Part shown: positions 20,324 through 32,195 of the stretch, piece after piece | How the letters are laid out: the number at the start of each line of letters is the position of its first letter | Position numbering within the stretch: position 1 is the stretch's first letter | NCBI GenBank assembly: GCA_963681505.1 | Contig: OY811978.1 | Coordinates: 6,990,586-7,054,585 of the forward strand | DNA length: 64,000 bases | Reading direction: 5' to 3' | Origin: Eunapius fragilis | Lineage: Eukaryota > Porifera > Demospongiae > Spongillida > Spongillidae | Notes under the pieces: model-generated | Told to the model about the DNA's origin: nothing | The model's database searches: none | The model's input: the letters and a program-made list of their open reading frames with translations, nothing else | Translations under genes and position numbers: made by a program

Positions 20324-21583
20324 AACCAAGCGGAGCAATGAGAGACGCTTAATTATTCAGTGTTGATACGTTTTTGACCATTTTGTCTTCGCTACTGTTG
20401 AGTATAGCCTTTTTGCGGAATGTTTTCCTTTTGAGTAATATTCTCTTTCCCATCCACCACGATACTTAGCGCAACGTTTAGAACAAATATACGATAATTA
20501 GCAACTTGGCTTGTTTATATCTGTACTACTATTAATTGTACATACAAATGTAGGGGATTATACAGTGTAGGGATGAAGGGGAGGAGCAGGATGAATGAAG
20601 AAGACACAGTCCCCAAACACACTTACTTAGCATGCATGTGCCTGCTTTTGTCAAAACACGTAAGCAAACAATAAAAATAATAAAAACATATCCCATCCTC
20701 TTATGCCTGATTGTGACGTATAAGGCCTACACACACGGAGCGCTATCGCCAATGTATGGCTGGCGACTTTCGGATTTCATTTCTTTTTCCCCCGTACTGT
20801 ATTAGATTAAATGCCACTGGCCATGTGTGTCAAATCTAATGGTGTGGTCCTACATATCGCAACAATTATATCATTGGATGAAATCAGGTCAAAACCTTCA
20901 TAACGTTAACTTTTGATTTGGAAAACTGCATATCAATGTCAGAACTCAACTAAGTCGTACGACGAAAACAGGATTAATTAAAAGTAGAAACCCACAAGCG
21001 TTGGGCCGCGCTTCCTGATATGTATAAATGGCCTCGACCCACAATTACTTACGCAGGGTTAGCGAGTGTTGGCAAGACCTTATGGTCGAGGTATGGTGTT
21101 TCCAGTGGCTTGGGGTCCCTCACCATCTCCTCCCCAAGACCAAGCTCGCGGAGAGTGGTACATGTTCACAGCATGTACGTAAGGCCGGTTCCTCTCGTGC
21201 GAGACTGCTTTATGCATTCGCATAAATGATACCGAAGGTTGAACGGAGCCCTCGTGACAGCTCTAACGCCACCTACCGAGAAACTTGTCTCCATTCTGGC
21301 TTCTGTTGACTTGGTGGTGTCACTCAGCAGATTCATTCAAACAGAGAGGAGAAATTGCTGTACACGCCCTACGCCCAGGGGTTACTACGGAGTGACCAGG
21401 TGTAGGGGTCCACTCTTTTGTGCTTCATTTTTTCTCCTTTGTTTCTCGAAGTGCTCAAATTCATCGATGCCTTTTGAAGGTTCCTCAAAACAATAATGTA
21501 TATGGATAGTTGCAGCGAAATGTGCCCTGACGCATATGGTTTGAAGACACCAACGAGCTAATTATTAAAGGGTTTGGCATCAC
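20324..21583. other. Region without recognised gene
   Basis: Mixed-composition DNA. Short open frames near 21020-21500 show no recognisable domain. Confidence 0.35.
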
Positions 21584-21760
21584 TCAATAAAAACATTCTC
21601 TAACGAGAGATAGGATTGACCAATGGCGGCGTAGAAACAAGAGTGACAGAAATTTTGCTGGAAAATTGAAATAGGCCTATATTTAGCCCATTACTCAGGC
21701 GTGCGCTGTTATATAAAATATAGGCCTATTTCAATTTTCCACCCTTGTAAATAATCTCTT
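21584..21760. mobile_element. Hairpin element family A, diverged short copy
   Basis: AATAAAAACATTCTCTAACG opens an arm whose core AAATTGAAATAGGCCTATAT is mirrored by ATATAGGCCTATTTCAATTT. It has the same layout as family A with a different core sequence. The right outer arm appears truncated. Confidence 0.7.
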
Positions 21761-23117
21761 CATATATACAGTTTACAAAGAATGGGGTTCTCATAACCAA
21801 TGGTGAAGGAGTGCAGGGTCTTCAGTGCATGTAGAGTATAACATCTTTATAATATACATACAAGGACTTATTGCCACGCTTCAAGTCACCGATTCCTGAA
21901 GTGAGCCCAATAGATCCTCTACCGAGATATGTAGTTATGAAAGACAAGCAAAGAAATTAAGGCTTTGGAAAAAGCCCATTCAGGCATTTGTCGACAGGTA
22001 ACATGGTTTAATGAGTTTTTGTGGGTATGATGAACTATAGATGTACATTCAGGGATCAACACATATCATTTCCACTTTACTTGAGACATATCACAAAAAT
22101 GAGGTCAGCCACAAATGTTTGTAAAACCATTTGTCATGAGTTATCTCCTGCAGGAACATCTGAAGTTGATTTGTCAGAAAACCATTAATTCTATCTTTTT
22201 CAATGTTTACATTGATGGAAGATGTGACAAGGTTTTCAAAAAAATTAACGTTAGTGAACTAAAGTGCTTTTTTAGAAAATGGCCTATTGATAACTGTCAC
22301 GTTGTAAGCTTTAAATTGCACCCTGGGTAAATGAGATTTGTACTCTGTTTATGCAAATAGGTGGACGCAGTCGAGCATTATCTGTTTATGCAAATAGGTG
22401 GACGCAGTCGAGCATTATCTGTATGGTATTGCCATTGATGAGGGTTATGGAGGAAACAGAGCAAACATCCTTGCCTTAGATGTTTTGTATCCAGAGGTAT
22501 GTAAATTGTGTGAGTTAAAAATAATATCACATCAGGCGTCTATGATATGTAGGAAGTTGGTGATCTGTTTGATTTCAAACGAGCAAGGGATGAAACGGGA
22601 AGAAGCAACAAAGTAAAACGTTATGCCCTGATTGTTAGTTGTGTTTTTGTGTAACATGGCTGATAACTGTATACTTTCAAAAGGCTAGTCGCACAACCAA
22701 GAGGGACGGGGCCAATGCAAATTGGCGTGATTTGTAATTTCCCTGCATGTTGCATGCATGTGCCCGTCGTGATTTACAGCACAACTTCCTGGCTATATAA
22801 TAGCTCCCCATATTCCAGCATCTATAGATCTTGAGCTCTATTGTATTCGCTCGCCCGCGCGAGCACACACTGTGCAGAGGCAAAGGTCCACTGAACATTT
22901 TTCATTTGGCCTCGTCTTTATTATTATTTAATTTAATTTTCTGTTGTATCCTGAAAAAAAAGTAATTATAAGTACCGTATCTATTAAAAACCAGAGATAA
23001 TATACAATAATACATCAAACACTACTCCACACGCACATACACCTAGCTGCACGCACACACGCGTGACACACACACGCGCACACACAGACACAAACACACA
23101 CACACACACACACATAC

Positions 23118-23148
<31 letters not shown>

Positions 23149-23850
23149 GGGGGGATAAACAATTCCGGAATTGATTACCCGGAGGATCAATTGTTACGGG
23201 GGATAATCTATATCGTGACACCGGCAATCAAGACATGTACAATATGCAGGATGTCATGGGTGAACGTCTAGAAAAGGGTGTACCTAAGTATTTGGGCAAA
23301 AGATGACACTCTGGGGACCAATAGAACACTTATAATTAGCTGGTGGTAGCGCGTTTAATTAATGCACAGCGGCGCGGGAAGGTCAAGCGTCACCAGGTAT
23401 TTTAGGGTTGATTAGACTGGCGACCTGATAGAGACTAAGTGTTGATTACAAAATGTCATTGTACCGTTGAATTAACCCGTTAGTAAGCCATTTCAGACAG
23501 ACGGGAAGGGCACATAAAAGGTAATGATTTCCGACCGATTTCTGCATATGAAGGAAACGATCACTATCGACTAATCGCGCGACTAAGAAAAACAGAATCG
23601 GTTATTTTGACTAAAGGAAATTCTAAAATCAGTTGACCTGAACAGTACTAAATAGTCGACCGAATAGATAATCGCGAATAATCAAATAACATAAAACACC
23701 TGAAATCGATTACACATGCACCCTAAGCCCCGTAATGAATCAGTGATCTCAAATACAAATCAAATGCTTCATTGATATGATCTGCATGTATGTTTACTGT
23801 GGGAGAAGTTGAAAGTGAATTCCTATTTGAGTTTAGTGACAACTTCATAC
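21761..23850. other. Region without secure gene; small tandem duplication and simple repeats
   Basis: A ~41-bp segment containing TGTTTATGCAAATAGGTGGA is repeated in tandem at about 22338-22420 (each copy has an octamer ATGCAAAT). CA-rich sequence lies at 23020-23115, followed by T and G runs at 23121-23153. Two short open frames (22115-22330, 22398-22616) show no recognised domain. Confidence 0.5.
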
Positions 23851-23862
23851 TCAATGTCTGAT

Positions 23863-24045
23863 GTAATAATATTGTGTACACAGAGCATGTGGAGGGATGA
23901 TGTAATAATATTGTGTACACAGAGGGATGATGTAATAACATTGTGTACACAGAGCATGTGGAGGAATGATGTAATAACATTGTGTACACAGAGCATGTGG
24001 AGGGATGATGTAATAACATCGTGTATACACAGAGCATGTGGAGAG
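23863..24045. repeat. ~39-bp minisatellite
   Basis: Five units of GGATGATGTAATAACATTGT followed by GTACACAGAGCATGTGGA; one unit lacks the last nine bases. Apparent frames on either strand are artefacts. Confidence 0.85.
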
Positions 24046-24371
24046 ATCAGCTGCGTGCATGCAGTAAGGCATAGCCAAGCACATACACATAGTTACACAT
24101 GCACTTACGCACATGCACACACATGCATGTACACACACATAGCTTATAGATGTAGCAACCCCGCTCCTGCCCCTGCTCCTACTCCCGGCCAGTTTAAGCT
24201 ACACTGAGAACACCATAATCTATTGTCACCCGCGCACATTTTTTGTTAATATGTTCAGCTGAATTAGATGCACTTATGACCAAACCGTCCTTGGAAGTCA
24301 TAGAAAGTTGCCTTGATCATATTAGTATGAGTAGAACAGTACTTCCCTATTTTCAATTCACAAGAATATGT

Positions 24372-24513
24372 GGGACAGTGTCCAGCAAAATCACCCTTCT
24401 CGATAGTTTTTCAAGTTTTCAAAGTTTTTTCATTTTCCGTGAACTCCAAAGAGCTTCTATCAAATGGTCCTTACACGATCCTAGATTGGACTATCCATCA
24501 TAAAGTTATTAGG
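24372..24513. mobile_element. Palindromic-ended MITE, family C, copy 2 (right end lost)
   Basis: Begins GGGACAGTGTCCAGCAAAAT and follows the other copies through CCATCATAAAGTTATTAGGC, then stops. The right terminal repeat is absent. Confidence 0.8.
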
Positions 24514-24852
24514 CACCTAAGGAAGGGGCAAGTGATTATAGGTGGTGGAATGCGAGCAGCATCAATGAGGTGTTGGATCACCTGAAAGACCAGCAGCGGT
24601 ACCCTTAATTGCATGGGAAAAGAATGCATGTGCATGAAAATGATCATGCATGCATGGTTATGTATATATACGTTAATTTTCTTCAGTATAATTTGGCAGC
24701 CAGTGCCACTGGCCGGGATATCGATGATAAAACAACCGTATGTACATGCACTTCATTCACGTTTAAGTACACACATAACAACACCTAGCTCAAAGCATGC
24801 ATAAGTATGTACGAGCTACTTGTTCAACATTTTTGCGTCCGATTATACAAAA

Positions 24853-27843
24853 TTACTGTATTTGAGCAATGCCCGTGAGATCATTATTAAGCGCTGTGTC
24901 TTTTGGACCCTCAAAAATATTGTAGCCATCTTGATCTTCGTCCGCGTTTTTAACTTTCCAGCTCCGTGAGTGTCGCGTTTCCTTAAACTTAGAATACTTG
25001 ATCTTTGCGTAGGAGGTACAATTGCACTGACTGGCAACGAAAAGCAGCAGGCCGAAAGTCATATAGACCAGCAGCGCTACCACTAGTATGTGGACGATCA
25101 CTGTGATCACTATGTCCTCTGCACGAAGCAGGGACTGGTGGCGGAGCAGGGACGTCAAGACCAACAGTACCAACAGGATGGACATGTCGATGCGGTTCGC
25201 CGCGAGGGACTTGAATGGTTGCAGTACGTAATGGAAGACGCAGAATATGCTTAGTATAATCTCAAAGGCGACCAGGTATTCGTGATACTCGGAAACTGCA
25301 GCCATCACCATCCACACAGTGAAATATGTAGCACCGTACCACGTCGTACCTTTTTTGAAACAGAAGTGAAAGTGTTCCACTAGCGGCCTCGTTATGTCGT
25401 GAAGTTTCTTCATCCTATCGCAGTACAGAAGTGGGAGTAAAATCAGGAGGATTGTGAAGGACAATAGAAGGAATAAGATGATAATCGACACGATGGCCAG
25501 AGGTATGTGCCCGTGAGTGAAGTACGTCAGCTCCGGTTGGAGCTCAACGCGAACGCCAGGTAGTCCGTCTACTTGCGTGCCCTTCAGTATACCTATCGAG
25601 GTGTACGAAAGTGACCAGAAAGAAAGGACGACGAGAAGGCTGAGCGACCGAAGTCCAGAGGACTGGGGACTGGATTCTTTCCTCGTGCACAGCCTTTTTA
25701 CTGCATAGAATATGGCAAAAATGGTGTAGGCCAATAGTGGTGCAAGGTAGTTGAACGAGAAAACCCCAAGGGTGCCAATGGAGGGGAAAAGGCACCACGG
25801 AATGTCTCCCACCACATCCAGTGCAGGAAGGAGAAGAGACCTATAGACGGATATGTAGATCTTCAGACCCTCATACTGCCCCAGATATTGAAACGGGAGG
25901 CGCCCCAAGACGGAGAGGCAGAAAAGTGAGCCGAAAAAGTACGTAAAATCAAGCGGTTGTGCCTCCGCTGCGTTCGCTTCTTCCCCTTCTCTGTTGTTGG
26001 AGTTTCCAAGTTTTATGTTGAACAGCGCGTAAATAAGGACAGCTTTGACTATTTGTATGGCGATTGCTATAAATACCAGGCCAACTGAATGGCCCACAGA
26101 ACAAGTTACCACGCACCGTATAGGGGGATACGAGGGATGATACCCCGTGCCACACCCCCCGCAGAGGAGCCCCCCTCGGTTTCCATAGCACTGGTCGTCC
26201 GGGTTGTCGCCGAGCCACACGAAATCGGAATCAGGAGTCAGTGGGCACGAGGAGGAGGAAGAGGAGTACCCTTTACAGAAGGGAAAGCCGCAAGGTGCAA
26301 CGAGAGGCGACGTCGCGTTCTCAAGCCAGTAGCCTCTTCGGATGCACGCCGCACCAGCAGGCACTGAACACAAGAACTGATCTTGCTGCAAACGCGGGGT
26401 CTTGCACTCGCACGAGCGTGTGGCGTTGCTGTAGTACATCGTGAACGCGGGGCAGTCGCTCACCTCGAACGAGACGGTAGTCGTTGCGTTGGCGCTGCAG
26501 GCAAAGTTTATGGTTACGTTGGTCGAATTATGCAGCTGCAGCGCGGGAGATTTGAGGGAGAGAGTGGAATTGAAAACGTCGGAGGTAATCAAAACTTCTG
26601 ATGATGGGTGTAGGGGGGTTGCAAGGGGACACACTAGCTCTATGCCGTTGCGAGGATCGTTGCAAGGGCTTCGCACCAGCACTCCGCCCACCGATTGCAC
26701 TAAGTATACCGTCGCCTCGCAGGGTACGGGAGCTCGGAAATAATCGGAGATGTTTACGCTCAGGGAAATGCGCTTGCCAGGGACGACGGTGAATCCGGGC
26801 GGCAACTTGACCGCCAACCGAGCAGCTGATGTGCTCACCTGGTGTCGGCTGTCGTCGAAGGTGACGTTGTACGTTGATGGGTCGGGAAGGCACTCGGTGG
26901 ATGGTGGTTGCGGGCCGTCGATGTACACCTGCGACTGTCCCGTGCCGCTAACTGTGTTCTTCTGGAAAATAAGAGATACGTGACCCTCGGAGACGCTAAG
27001 AATCGGACATATCGTCTCCTCTATAAACACTGCACTTCCAAACTGGGCAAAGTTGCCGAAGAACAGGACGGTAGCGTTTTCGTTGGCTACGCGGACCTGC
27101 GAGCGAGTCAACCTCACAGCTCCTCCCAGTCGGCCCGTGTTGTTCACAAAGGTAACCTGCCCGTCTACGTGGACGGTGCAGTTGACGACCGAAAGTGCCG
27201 TACCCAATTGTGATTCGATGCTTTTGGGATTAGCCGTGGTGAAAGTGGTGTCAGTGATGTGGACGTGGGCCATCTCTCGGTGGGATACACGCACGAATGA
27301 CTCGGCACCAGCTGCTATAGAACCGAAAGAGTACGCAGAAGAGAGGATTTCAACCACTGTGGTGTCCGCGATCAGAGCTCCTCCGTAATTCACCGCCTCA
27401 CACCTGGCGAAGCTCAGCAGGCTCAGCCCGTACGAGTCGGGACCCGCGCAATTAACGAAGCGTACGTTGTACCAGTACACAGATACCGGAGCCGCTTGTG
27501 GGGACGAGAGCACGAGACGCTCTCTCGTCAGACAGGTGAGAGAGGGCGGTGCCCCACCCGGAGTGCTCCCAGAGACGGTAAGCGTCAGTGGAGAATTGAA
27601 GTCGTACCTGGTGGGTGATATTAGCTGCGCAGACGACACGTCTACATTCACCGTAGCAGTTCCTAGTGCCCCGAAGCCGGACGCATTCGACAAAGCAAAC
27701 AGCACATAGTTCAACGTGTGACAGGGGGACGTTCCGTTGATGCACTCCGGTATGTCCTCTCCCGCATCATCTACAGCAACGTTGAAGGTTTGGCTCTGGG
27801 AGAGAGTTACGAGCAGCAAGGACATCAGATATCGACAGGTCAT
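24853..27843 (-). CDS. Large intronless receptor-like membrane protein, 996 aa
   Basis: No named family; similar lineage-specific multi-pass proteins are frequent in sponges and cnidarians. The ATG at 27843-27841 starts MTCRYLMSLLLVTLSQSQTF, a typical secretion signal. Residues ~20-350 form a repetitive ectodomain with many short V/I/N/G-rich turns (VTFVNNTGRLGGAVRL, FGNFAQFGSAVFIEE) that resemble a parallel beta-helix. Residues ~350-570 hold many N-glycosylation sites and a Cys-rich stretch (SCECKTPRLQQDQFLCSVPAG, then GGLLCGGCGTGYHP). From ~575 there are about eight to ten hydrophobic segments (e.g. SVGLVFIAIAIQIVKAVLIY, IPLAIVSIIILFLLLSFTIL). The tail is charged and cytoplasmic. A continuous single exon suggests retrogene origin or a family that has lost introns. 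Role inferred: surface receptor or adhesion protein. Other repeats lie on both sides. Confidence 0.88.
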   Translation of the reverse strand: MTCRYLMSLLLVTLSQSQTFNVAVDDAGEDIPECINGTSPCHTLNYVLFALSNASGFGALGTATVNVDVSSAQLISPTRYDFNSPLTLTVSGSTPGGAPPSLTCLTRERLVLSSPQAAPVSVYWYNVRFVNCAGPDSYGLSLLSFARCEAVNYGGALIADTTVVEILSSAYSFGSIAAGAESFVRVSHREMAHVHITDTTFTTANPKSIESQLGTALSVVNCTVHVDGQVTFVNNTGRLGGAVRLTRSQVRVANENATVLFFGNFAQFGSAVFIEETICPILSVSEGHVSLIFQKNTVSGTGQSQVYIDGPQPPSTECLPDPSTYNVTFDDSRHQVSTSAARLAVKLPPGFTVVPGKRISLSVNISDYFRAPVPCEATVYLVQSVGGVLVRSPCNDPRNGIELVCPLATPLHPSSEVLITSDVFNSTLSLKSPALQLHNSTNVTINFACSANATTTVSFEVSDCPAFTMYYSNATRSCECKTPRLQQDQFLCSVPAGAACIRRGYWLENATSPLVAPCGFPFCKGYSSSSSSCPLTPDSDFVWLGDNPDDQCYGNRGGLLCGGCGTGYHPSYPPIRCVVTCSVGHSVGLVFIAIAIQIVKAVLIYALFNIKLGNSNNREGEEANAAEAQPLDFTYFFGSLFCLSVLGRLPFQYLGQYEGLKIYISVYRSLLLPALDVVGDIPWCLFPSIGTLGVFSFNYLAPLLAYTIFAIFYAVKRLCTRKESSPQSSGLRSLSLLVVLSFWSLSYTSIGILKGTQVDGLPGVRVELQPELTYFTHGHIPLAIVSIIILFLLLSFTILLILLPLLYCDRMKKLHDITRPLVEHFHFCFKKGTTWYGATYFTVWMVMAAVSEYHEYLVAFEIILSIFCVFHYVLQPFKSLAANRIDMSILLVLLVLTSLLRHQSLLRAEDIVITVIVHILVVALLVYMTFGLLLFVASQCNCTSYAKIKYSKFKETRHSRSWKVKNADEDQDGYNIFEGPKDTALNNDLTGIAQIQ

Positions 27844-29560
27844 GGTGATCAACAGACGACGGCTGATTCAGGGGCGGACCTATAGAGTCGGTTAGGGGTG
27901 CATGAATAATGAAAAGGATATGCATGTCCATTCATGGCAGGTTGCTAATTTATAAATTAAAAACGATAGAATTCCGTAATTATTGCACTACCTCATGATC
28001 ATCCGATAGTAAGGCATGCAGAAGCAGAGTGGAGCAGGTTGCATAATAATCAGTTAATTAAGCTGTTACAGTAGGAAATCTCTTTAAAATTTCACGAAGG
28101 GCACTGTGACTCCGTGCATGAGATATATACACATTACTAGGATAAATGGAAAAAAAAATAAACTCCTCCTCTAGAGGGAATGTCACGAAATATTAGGTCC
28201 AGCTAGCATAATTGATCCGCCTCCACAAATGGTCCTACGCGAGCGCATGCGTTTATAAATGTGAAAACACGTGTAACTGCATCAGAAATTGTGCGGGTGA
28301 AAACGGAGATGTGGTCTTGGTCGAAAACGCATGTCTTTACTTGAGGTATCCTGAGGGCAGTACCGACAATGAAAAACGTGTCATCAGAAAAAAGAATGTA
28401 ACACTTGCTTTGAGAGAATTTCAGTAGCGGATCTAAGGGAGGTAATAATTTGGGGGGTTTAACCCCCCTCCCCTCCCCCTCTCCCCTCCACTATTCGAGT
28501 GGGTCAAAAAGGATATAATTAGAATAATGCTAAACATACCGTAATAATGGCGTCATTAAACTCGTCCATTGTTTGGAGCCACTGTTTGCACAACCAGAAT
28601 GAAATGCAGCAACATGGAGGGTCTAGGCATGTAGACAGACCCTTTCTGTACACAAACCTACTTATTTCAGATGTAGTGAGTTTTTTTTTTTACTCTGCGG
28701 GGAGGTGTTTCTTTTTTACTCGTGTGCAATTGGTGCGGCAGACTACTATTAGTCTGATTCAAAGTGTTCGCGTCTGGAAGTTTTTCGAGACATTCCACAC
28801 CATCCGACATTACGTGCTGACATTGTTCTATATATCAAGATACATTTGAAAGTGGCTCTGTTATAATCTTACTAGTTTTTTGAGCACAAAAAGTACGAAT
28901 ATTGTATGTACGTTAGACTGGAATACGACACAACGCTGTCTTGAGAGAAATGCTTTTCTTAATGCTGAGTGCAGATGCCCGTTATTGCATTCAAAGTAAA
29001 GAGTCTAAATCTATGCGATTGTTCAGAGCTCAAGTTGACAGTACTTTGTATACCTCCCGCTTTGACTGAAAACTTAGATCACCATTATATGCCATTTTGA
29101 ATAATCATTGCCATGTGCCAGTCATTGGGCGTCTTGCATTTTCGATTATTTATGGAGCTTGTTCATTCATTTATTCATAAGCTATAAAAGCTTCGTCAGT
29201 TTGTTTGAGGGCATGGTTGAACTAAAGGAATGGCGTAGTGATCTCCATCAAGTGAAATTAGTCAAATTAATTCCTTCACACACACACACACACAACACAC
29301 ATATGCACACACACGCACACCACACATCACAGCTATATGCATGCACAGGAATACAGGGGAAAAAACACAATTATTTACACTATTTTAAATATAAATCATC
29401 CTTAAGAAATGTTTAGAGCCACTGAGAGCTAGCTGGTTGCATTGTGCATGGGGCCGGCTCCACAAGCTCTGGTCCCACAACCAGTGTGAAAACCCTTTAA
29501 AAGAAGAGCACATCGATGATGATCCCTAGCAGCAATAACCGAGCAGTGTAGTGAATATGA
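27844..29560. other. Intergenic; hAT-like tips and CA repeat only
   Basis: CAGGGGCGGACC near 27872, about 30 bp upstream of the receptor start codon, and CAGTAGCGGATCTAAGGG near 28421 resemble hAT-type termini but do not form a verified pair. A (CA)n tract lies at 29277-29325. No gene was recognised. Confidence 0.4.
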
Positions 29561-29564
29561 AACT

Positions 29565-30035
29565 TTAAATCAGATGAGAGAAAGACGCCAAGATCATATG
29601 AATTGAAGATACTTGTTCTAGGACTACACCTGATAGATAATATTTAATAGGTGGATTTGTTAGGTGACCAAAAGATATAACACTGCATTTTTTGAAAGCA
29701 ATATTTAGCTGCCACTTGGAAGACCAGTTACAAAATTCAGATAAAGTTTGTGAATGCAGTATTCTCTGCAATGCAACGGGCAGAATATAATCAGCAAAGA
29801 TTGTAAGTTTAACAGGTGGTACTAGACAGACTGGAAGATCATTGCTATATATTAGAAAAAGCAGAGAACCTAGAACAGAACCTTGAGGTACATCACTTAT
29901 GACTGGAAGTAGACTGAGTTGAGATTCACCAATATATGCACATTGAACCTGACCATACAGAAAAGAGGATAACCAATCCAATAAATGAGAATTAAAACCA
30001 TATGATCTGGCTTTTAAAAGAAGTTTAGCATGAGC
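29565..30035 (-). pseudogene. LINE reverse-transcriptase fragment
   Basis: The minus strand encodes HAKLLLKARSYGFNSHLLDW, then WLSSFLYGQVQCAYIGES, the PQGSVLGSLLFLIYSNDLP block and SEFCNWSSKWQLNIAFKKC, in the order of a non-LTR reverse transcriptase (jockey/CR1-like). The catalytic box reads FADY instead of F/YADD, so the second Asp of the pair is lost. Truncated on both sides: no endonuclease, no 3' tail. A dead copy; no host gene function inferred. Confidence 0.85.
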
Positions 30036-30143
30036 GTGTCCAGAAATTTAGGGTGTTTAAACGCGAACCACTCTTTTTTCATGGGGCGGAGGAGGGGTTG
30101 TATTTTACGGTACCATTGCTTGGGTTTTTAATTTTCCCGGTGT

Positions 30144-30312
30144 GTGACCATAGCAACCAGTGATGTGTTGGTGAGGTAGTCACAACAGTCATCGGCTCCA
30201 AGGTGTCGTAACCATGGCATCCACAGTGATGTATATCAGAGAGGTAACTAAGCCTGTATAGTAACCATAGCAACCCACATGTCACTGCTCAATGTGTGGC
30301 AACCATGGCAAC
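30144..30312 (+). promoter_or_regulatory. Cluster of four RFX X-box-like sites
   Basis: GTGACCATAGCAAC (30144-30157) and GTAACCATAGCAAC (30261-30274) fit the X-box consensus GTNNCCATRGYAAC. GTAACCATGGCATC (30208-30221) and GCAACCATGGCAAC (30299-30312) miss by one base. All are in one orientation within 170 bp, in a loosely repeated context. RFX factors drive ciliary genes in animals. No promoter or start site is proven nearby. Confidence 0.45.
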
Positions 30313-30319
30313 CCGCATT

Positions 30320-31270
30320 TTGTCAGTTTCTGTGCCACACCTGCATTCTTAATACTGTTTAAGGTACTTAAACTGAGTTAACTAGCTGCCTGCTGCATGT
30401 CATTAAGGATGTAATGGTTGGTTATAGTGCACATGTGCAAGGCTTGGGCATGTGCATTAGTACGTTCAGCTGCCAGTGAGATTTTCTTTTTTTTAAAATC
30501 TCTCTATGGACGATGTGAATTCTGGGCAGGATATGGCACAGTGCAAGTGGGTGGTGCCATATCAACACACCAAACACCATGCCGCACATGCGTGCCAGTT
30601 ACACCTCAAACCTTGGCCAATGGGTTCAGTCCGGACGTGCAATAATAAAGAGGTTAATTGTTAAAATACCACACATTCTGTACCACTCAACACGTCTCTT
30701 TGCCACAACTTCAGCCATCACTGCTTTATCTTTATGCACGCAATATATACCTCGCCCTTATTGCACAATAAGGAATACTTCAACCTTCTCAATAGTATTC
30801 GCATGGGCATCTCCCTTCTCATTATTAGTGACTTCAAGTGTCAGTCTATGACTCACACTTACTATATCCGTGTCAACATATGAATCACAAGTGTGCTTGC
30901 CTTATTGTATCTATAAATAGTTGTAACTATTACTGAAGTTGTTTGTGATTATCAACTTCAAGTCATACTGATGAGCTGCATGCTACTGATTCCCTGGTAC
31001 ACATGGAATAGTAAATAAATTGTGTGCTCTAATTACAATTTATGCTTTACAAGCAGTCAAAGAGATGAGGACGCTGTGTAAGCGACCATTTCTAATAGGA
31101 ATGTCAGAGAATTTGTATAGGAGCAAAGTACATATCTGGCACCTTTATATTGCTATTCCATTTTCAGGCCCACTAAATTGGCAGTTGACTTTTTCTAGGC
31201 TAGCATCGGAAGGGTGGACATTGGTTCAAAGGTGTCTGGATTCTATACATAATGTGTGGTCAAATTTCTT
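30320..31270. other. Region without recognised gene
   Basis: AT-rich sequence. Short open frames have no recognisable domain or splice context. Confidence 0.35.
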
Positions 31271-31281
31271 CTATTTTGCAG

Positions 31282-31620
31282 CTTGAGTCTGAGCTGGACC
31301 TGATAACAGACAATAAAGACTTGATTAAGAAGGCTATGGAGAAGTGGAGGAAAATTGTTCCAGCTGTCCTTAAATTCTCTGAATCTTTGACAGGAATGTC
31401 AGTGATACTTTGAAGGCAATTAGAGATGTTCACAAAGGTACGCAATTTACAATTTTGCATGTTGTTTGATATGTGTTTGCTCACATGTATGGACCACTGT
31501 TTGCCTTTATGGGCCATCAGCATAGTTGCAATGTGAACGTGTATTTGTGTTTACACACACTAACCAGTTCTTATTTTTGTAGATGATGAGGAGAATGACC
31601 TCTGTGACTTCATTCTACTG
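31282..31620 (+). pseudogene. Two exon-like segments of an unknown gene, probably decayed
   Basis: 31282-31437 sits between TTTTGCAG and GTACGC and reads LESELDLITDNKDLIKKAME then KWRKIVPAVLKFSESL. The frame is then lost, because the sense continuation (DTLKAIRDVHK) lies in another frame. 31583-31620 (DDEENDLCDFILL) follows a TTTTTGTAG acceptor and precedes GTAAAA. Family not recognised. The frame change suggests a pseudogene or a sequence error. Confidence 0.3.
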
Positions 31621-31784
31621 GTAAAACATCTTGGAATAGAAAGACACAAAATTCAAGGAAGATCCTATTGCCTTAAGTAGCATTTGAGAAATGCAAGGTA
31701 TAGGTATTGCACATGTACATAATACCTAATTGTAATTATGAAGCGTAATCTAGAATGTCATATACCTATGCATGATTGTGTTAT

Positions 31785-32195
31785 ATAATGTACCGGGTGT
31801 CTTTCTACATGGGGTACATTTGTCTACCATGGTGTGCAGAAAATGAAGTTTTACCAGTTTAAATTTGATGGTGCATGCATGCTTGTTGTACAGGTCCTTT
31901 GGAGCTTGGCCCAAAATTGCTGAGCAACAATTATTTTCTCTAGTCCCAATTCAGAGCATCAAAGTGAAGCAATTCAATATGCTCTTCTGCATATCTCAAT
32001 TCTTGCTTCACTTGACGCTCTGACTTGTGACCAGAGAAAAATAAGTATAGCTTGTATGGCAATTTCAGGCCAAGGTTTGGACCTGTACAAAAAGCATGCA
32101 CCATCAAATGTAAAAAGGATGTTAACTGGCAGAAGTTTATTTTCTGCACACCACAGTAGATAACTGTACTACCAGGAGGATGCCATTAGGCATCA
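31785..32195. mobile_element. Foldback/MITE element, family D, copy 2
   Basis: Diverged relative of 2116-2610. It has the same order GTACCGGGTGTC, TTGTACAGGTCCTTTGGAGC, an inverted arm with GGCAATTTCAGGCCAAGGTT, and a terminal GGATGCCATTAGGCATCAAT. The left and right arms still pair, with many mismatches. Older than copy 1. Confidence 0.75.

Larger units (their letters stand above)
17442..23226. mobile_element. Candidate 5.8-kb unit bounded by inverted TGCCGGTGTCACG
   Basis: TGCCGGTGTCACG at 17442 recurs inverted at 23214-23226. Both ends are followed inward by TTATCCCCC-type motifs and then by a long C run (17551) or, inverted, a G run (23137). This could be the terminal repeat of one large element or two solo termini. 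No transposase spans the interior, which holds the inverted-repeat composite at 17894-20323. Confidence 0.3.

Noticed and set aside
27872-28440. hAT-like element between CAGGGGCGGACC and CAGTAGCGGATCTAAGG
   Set aside because: Both motifs are in the same orientation and no target duplication or inverted partner was found.
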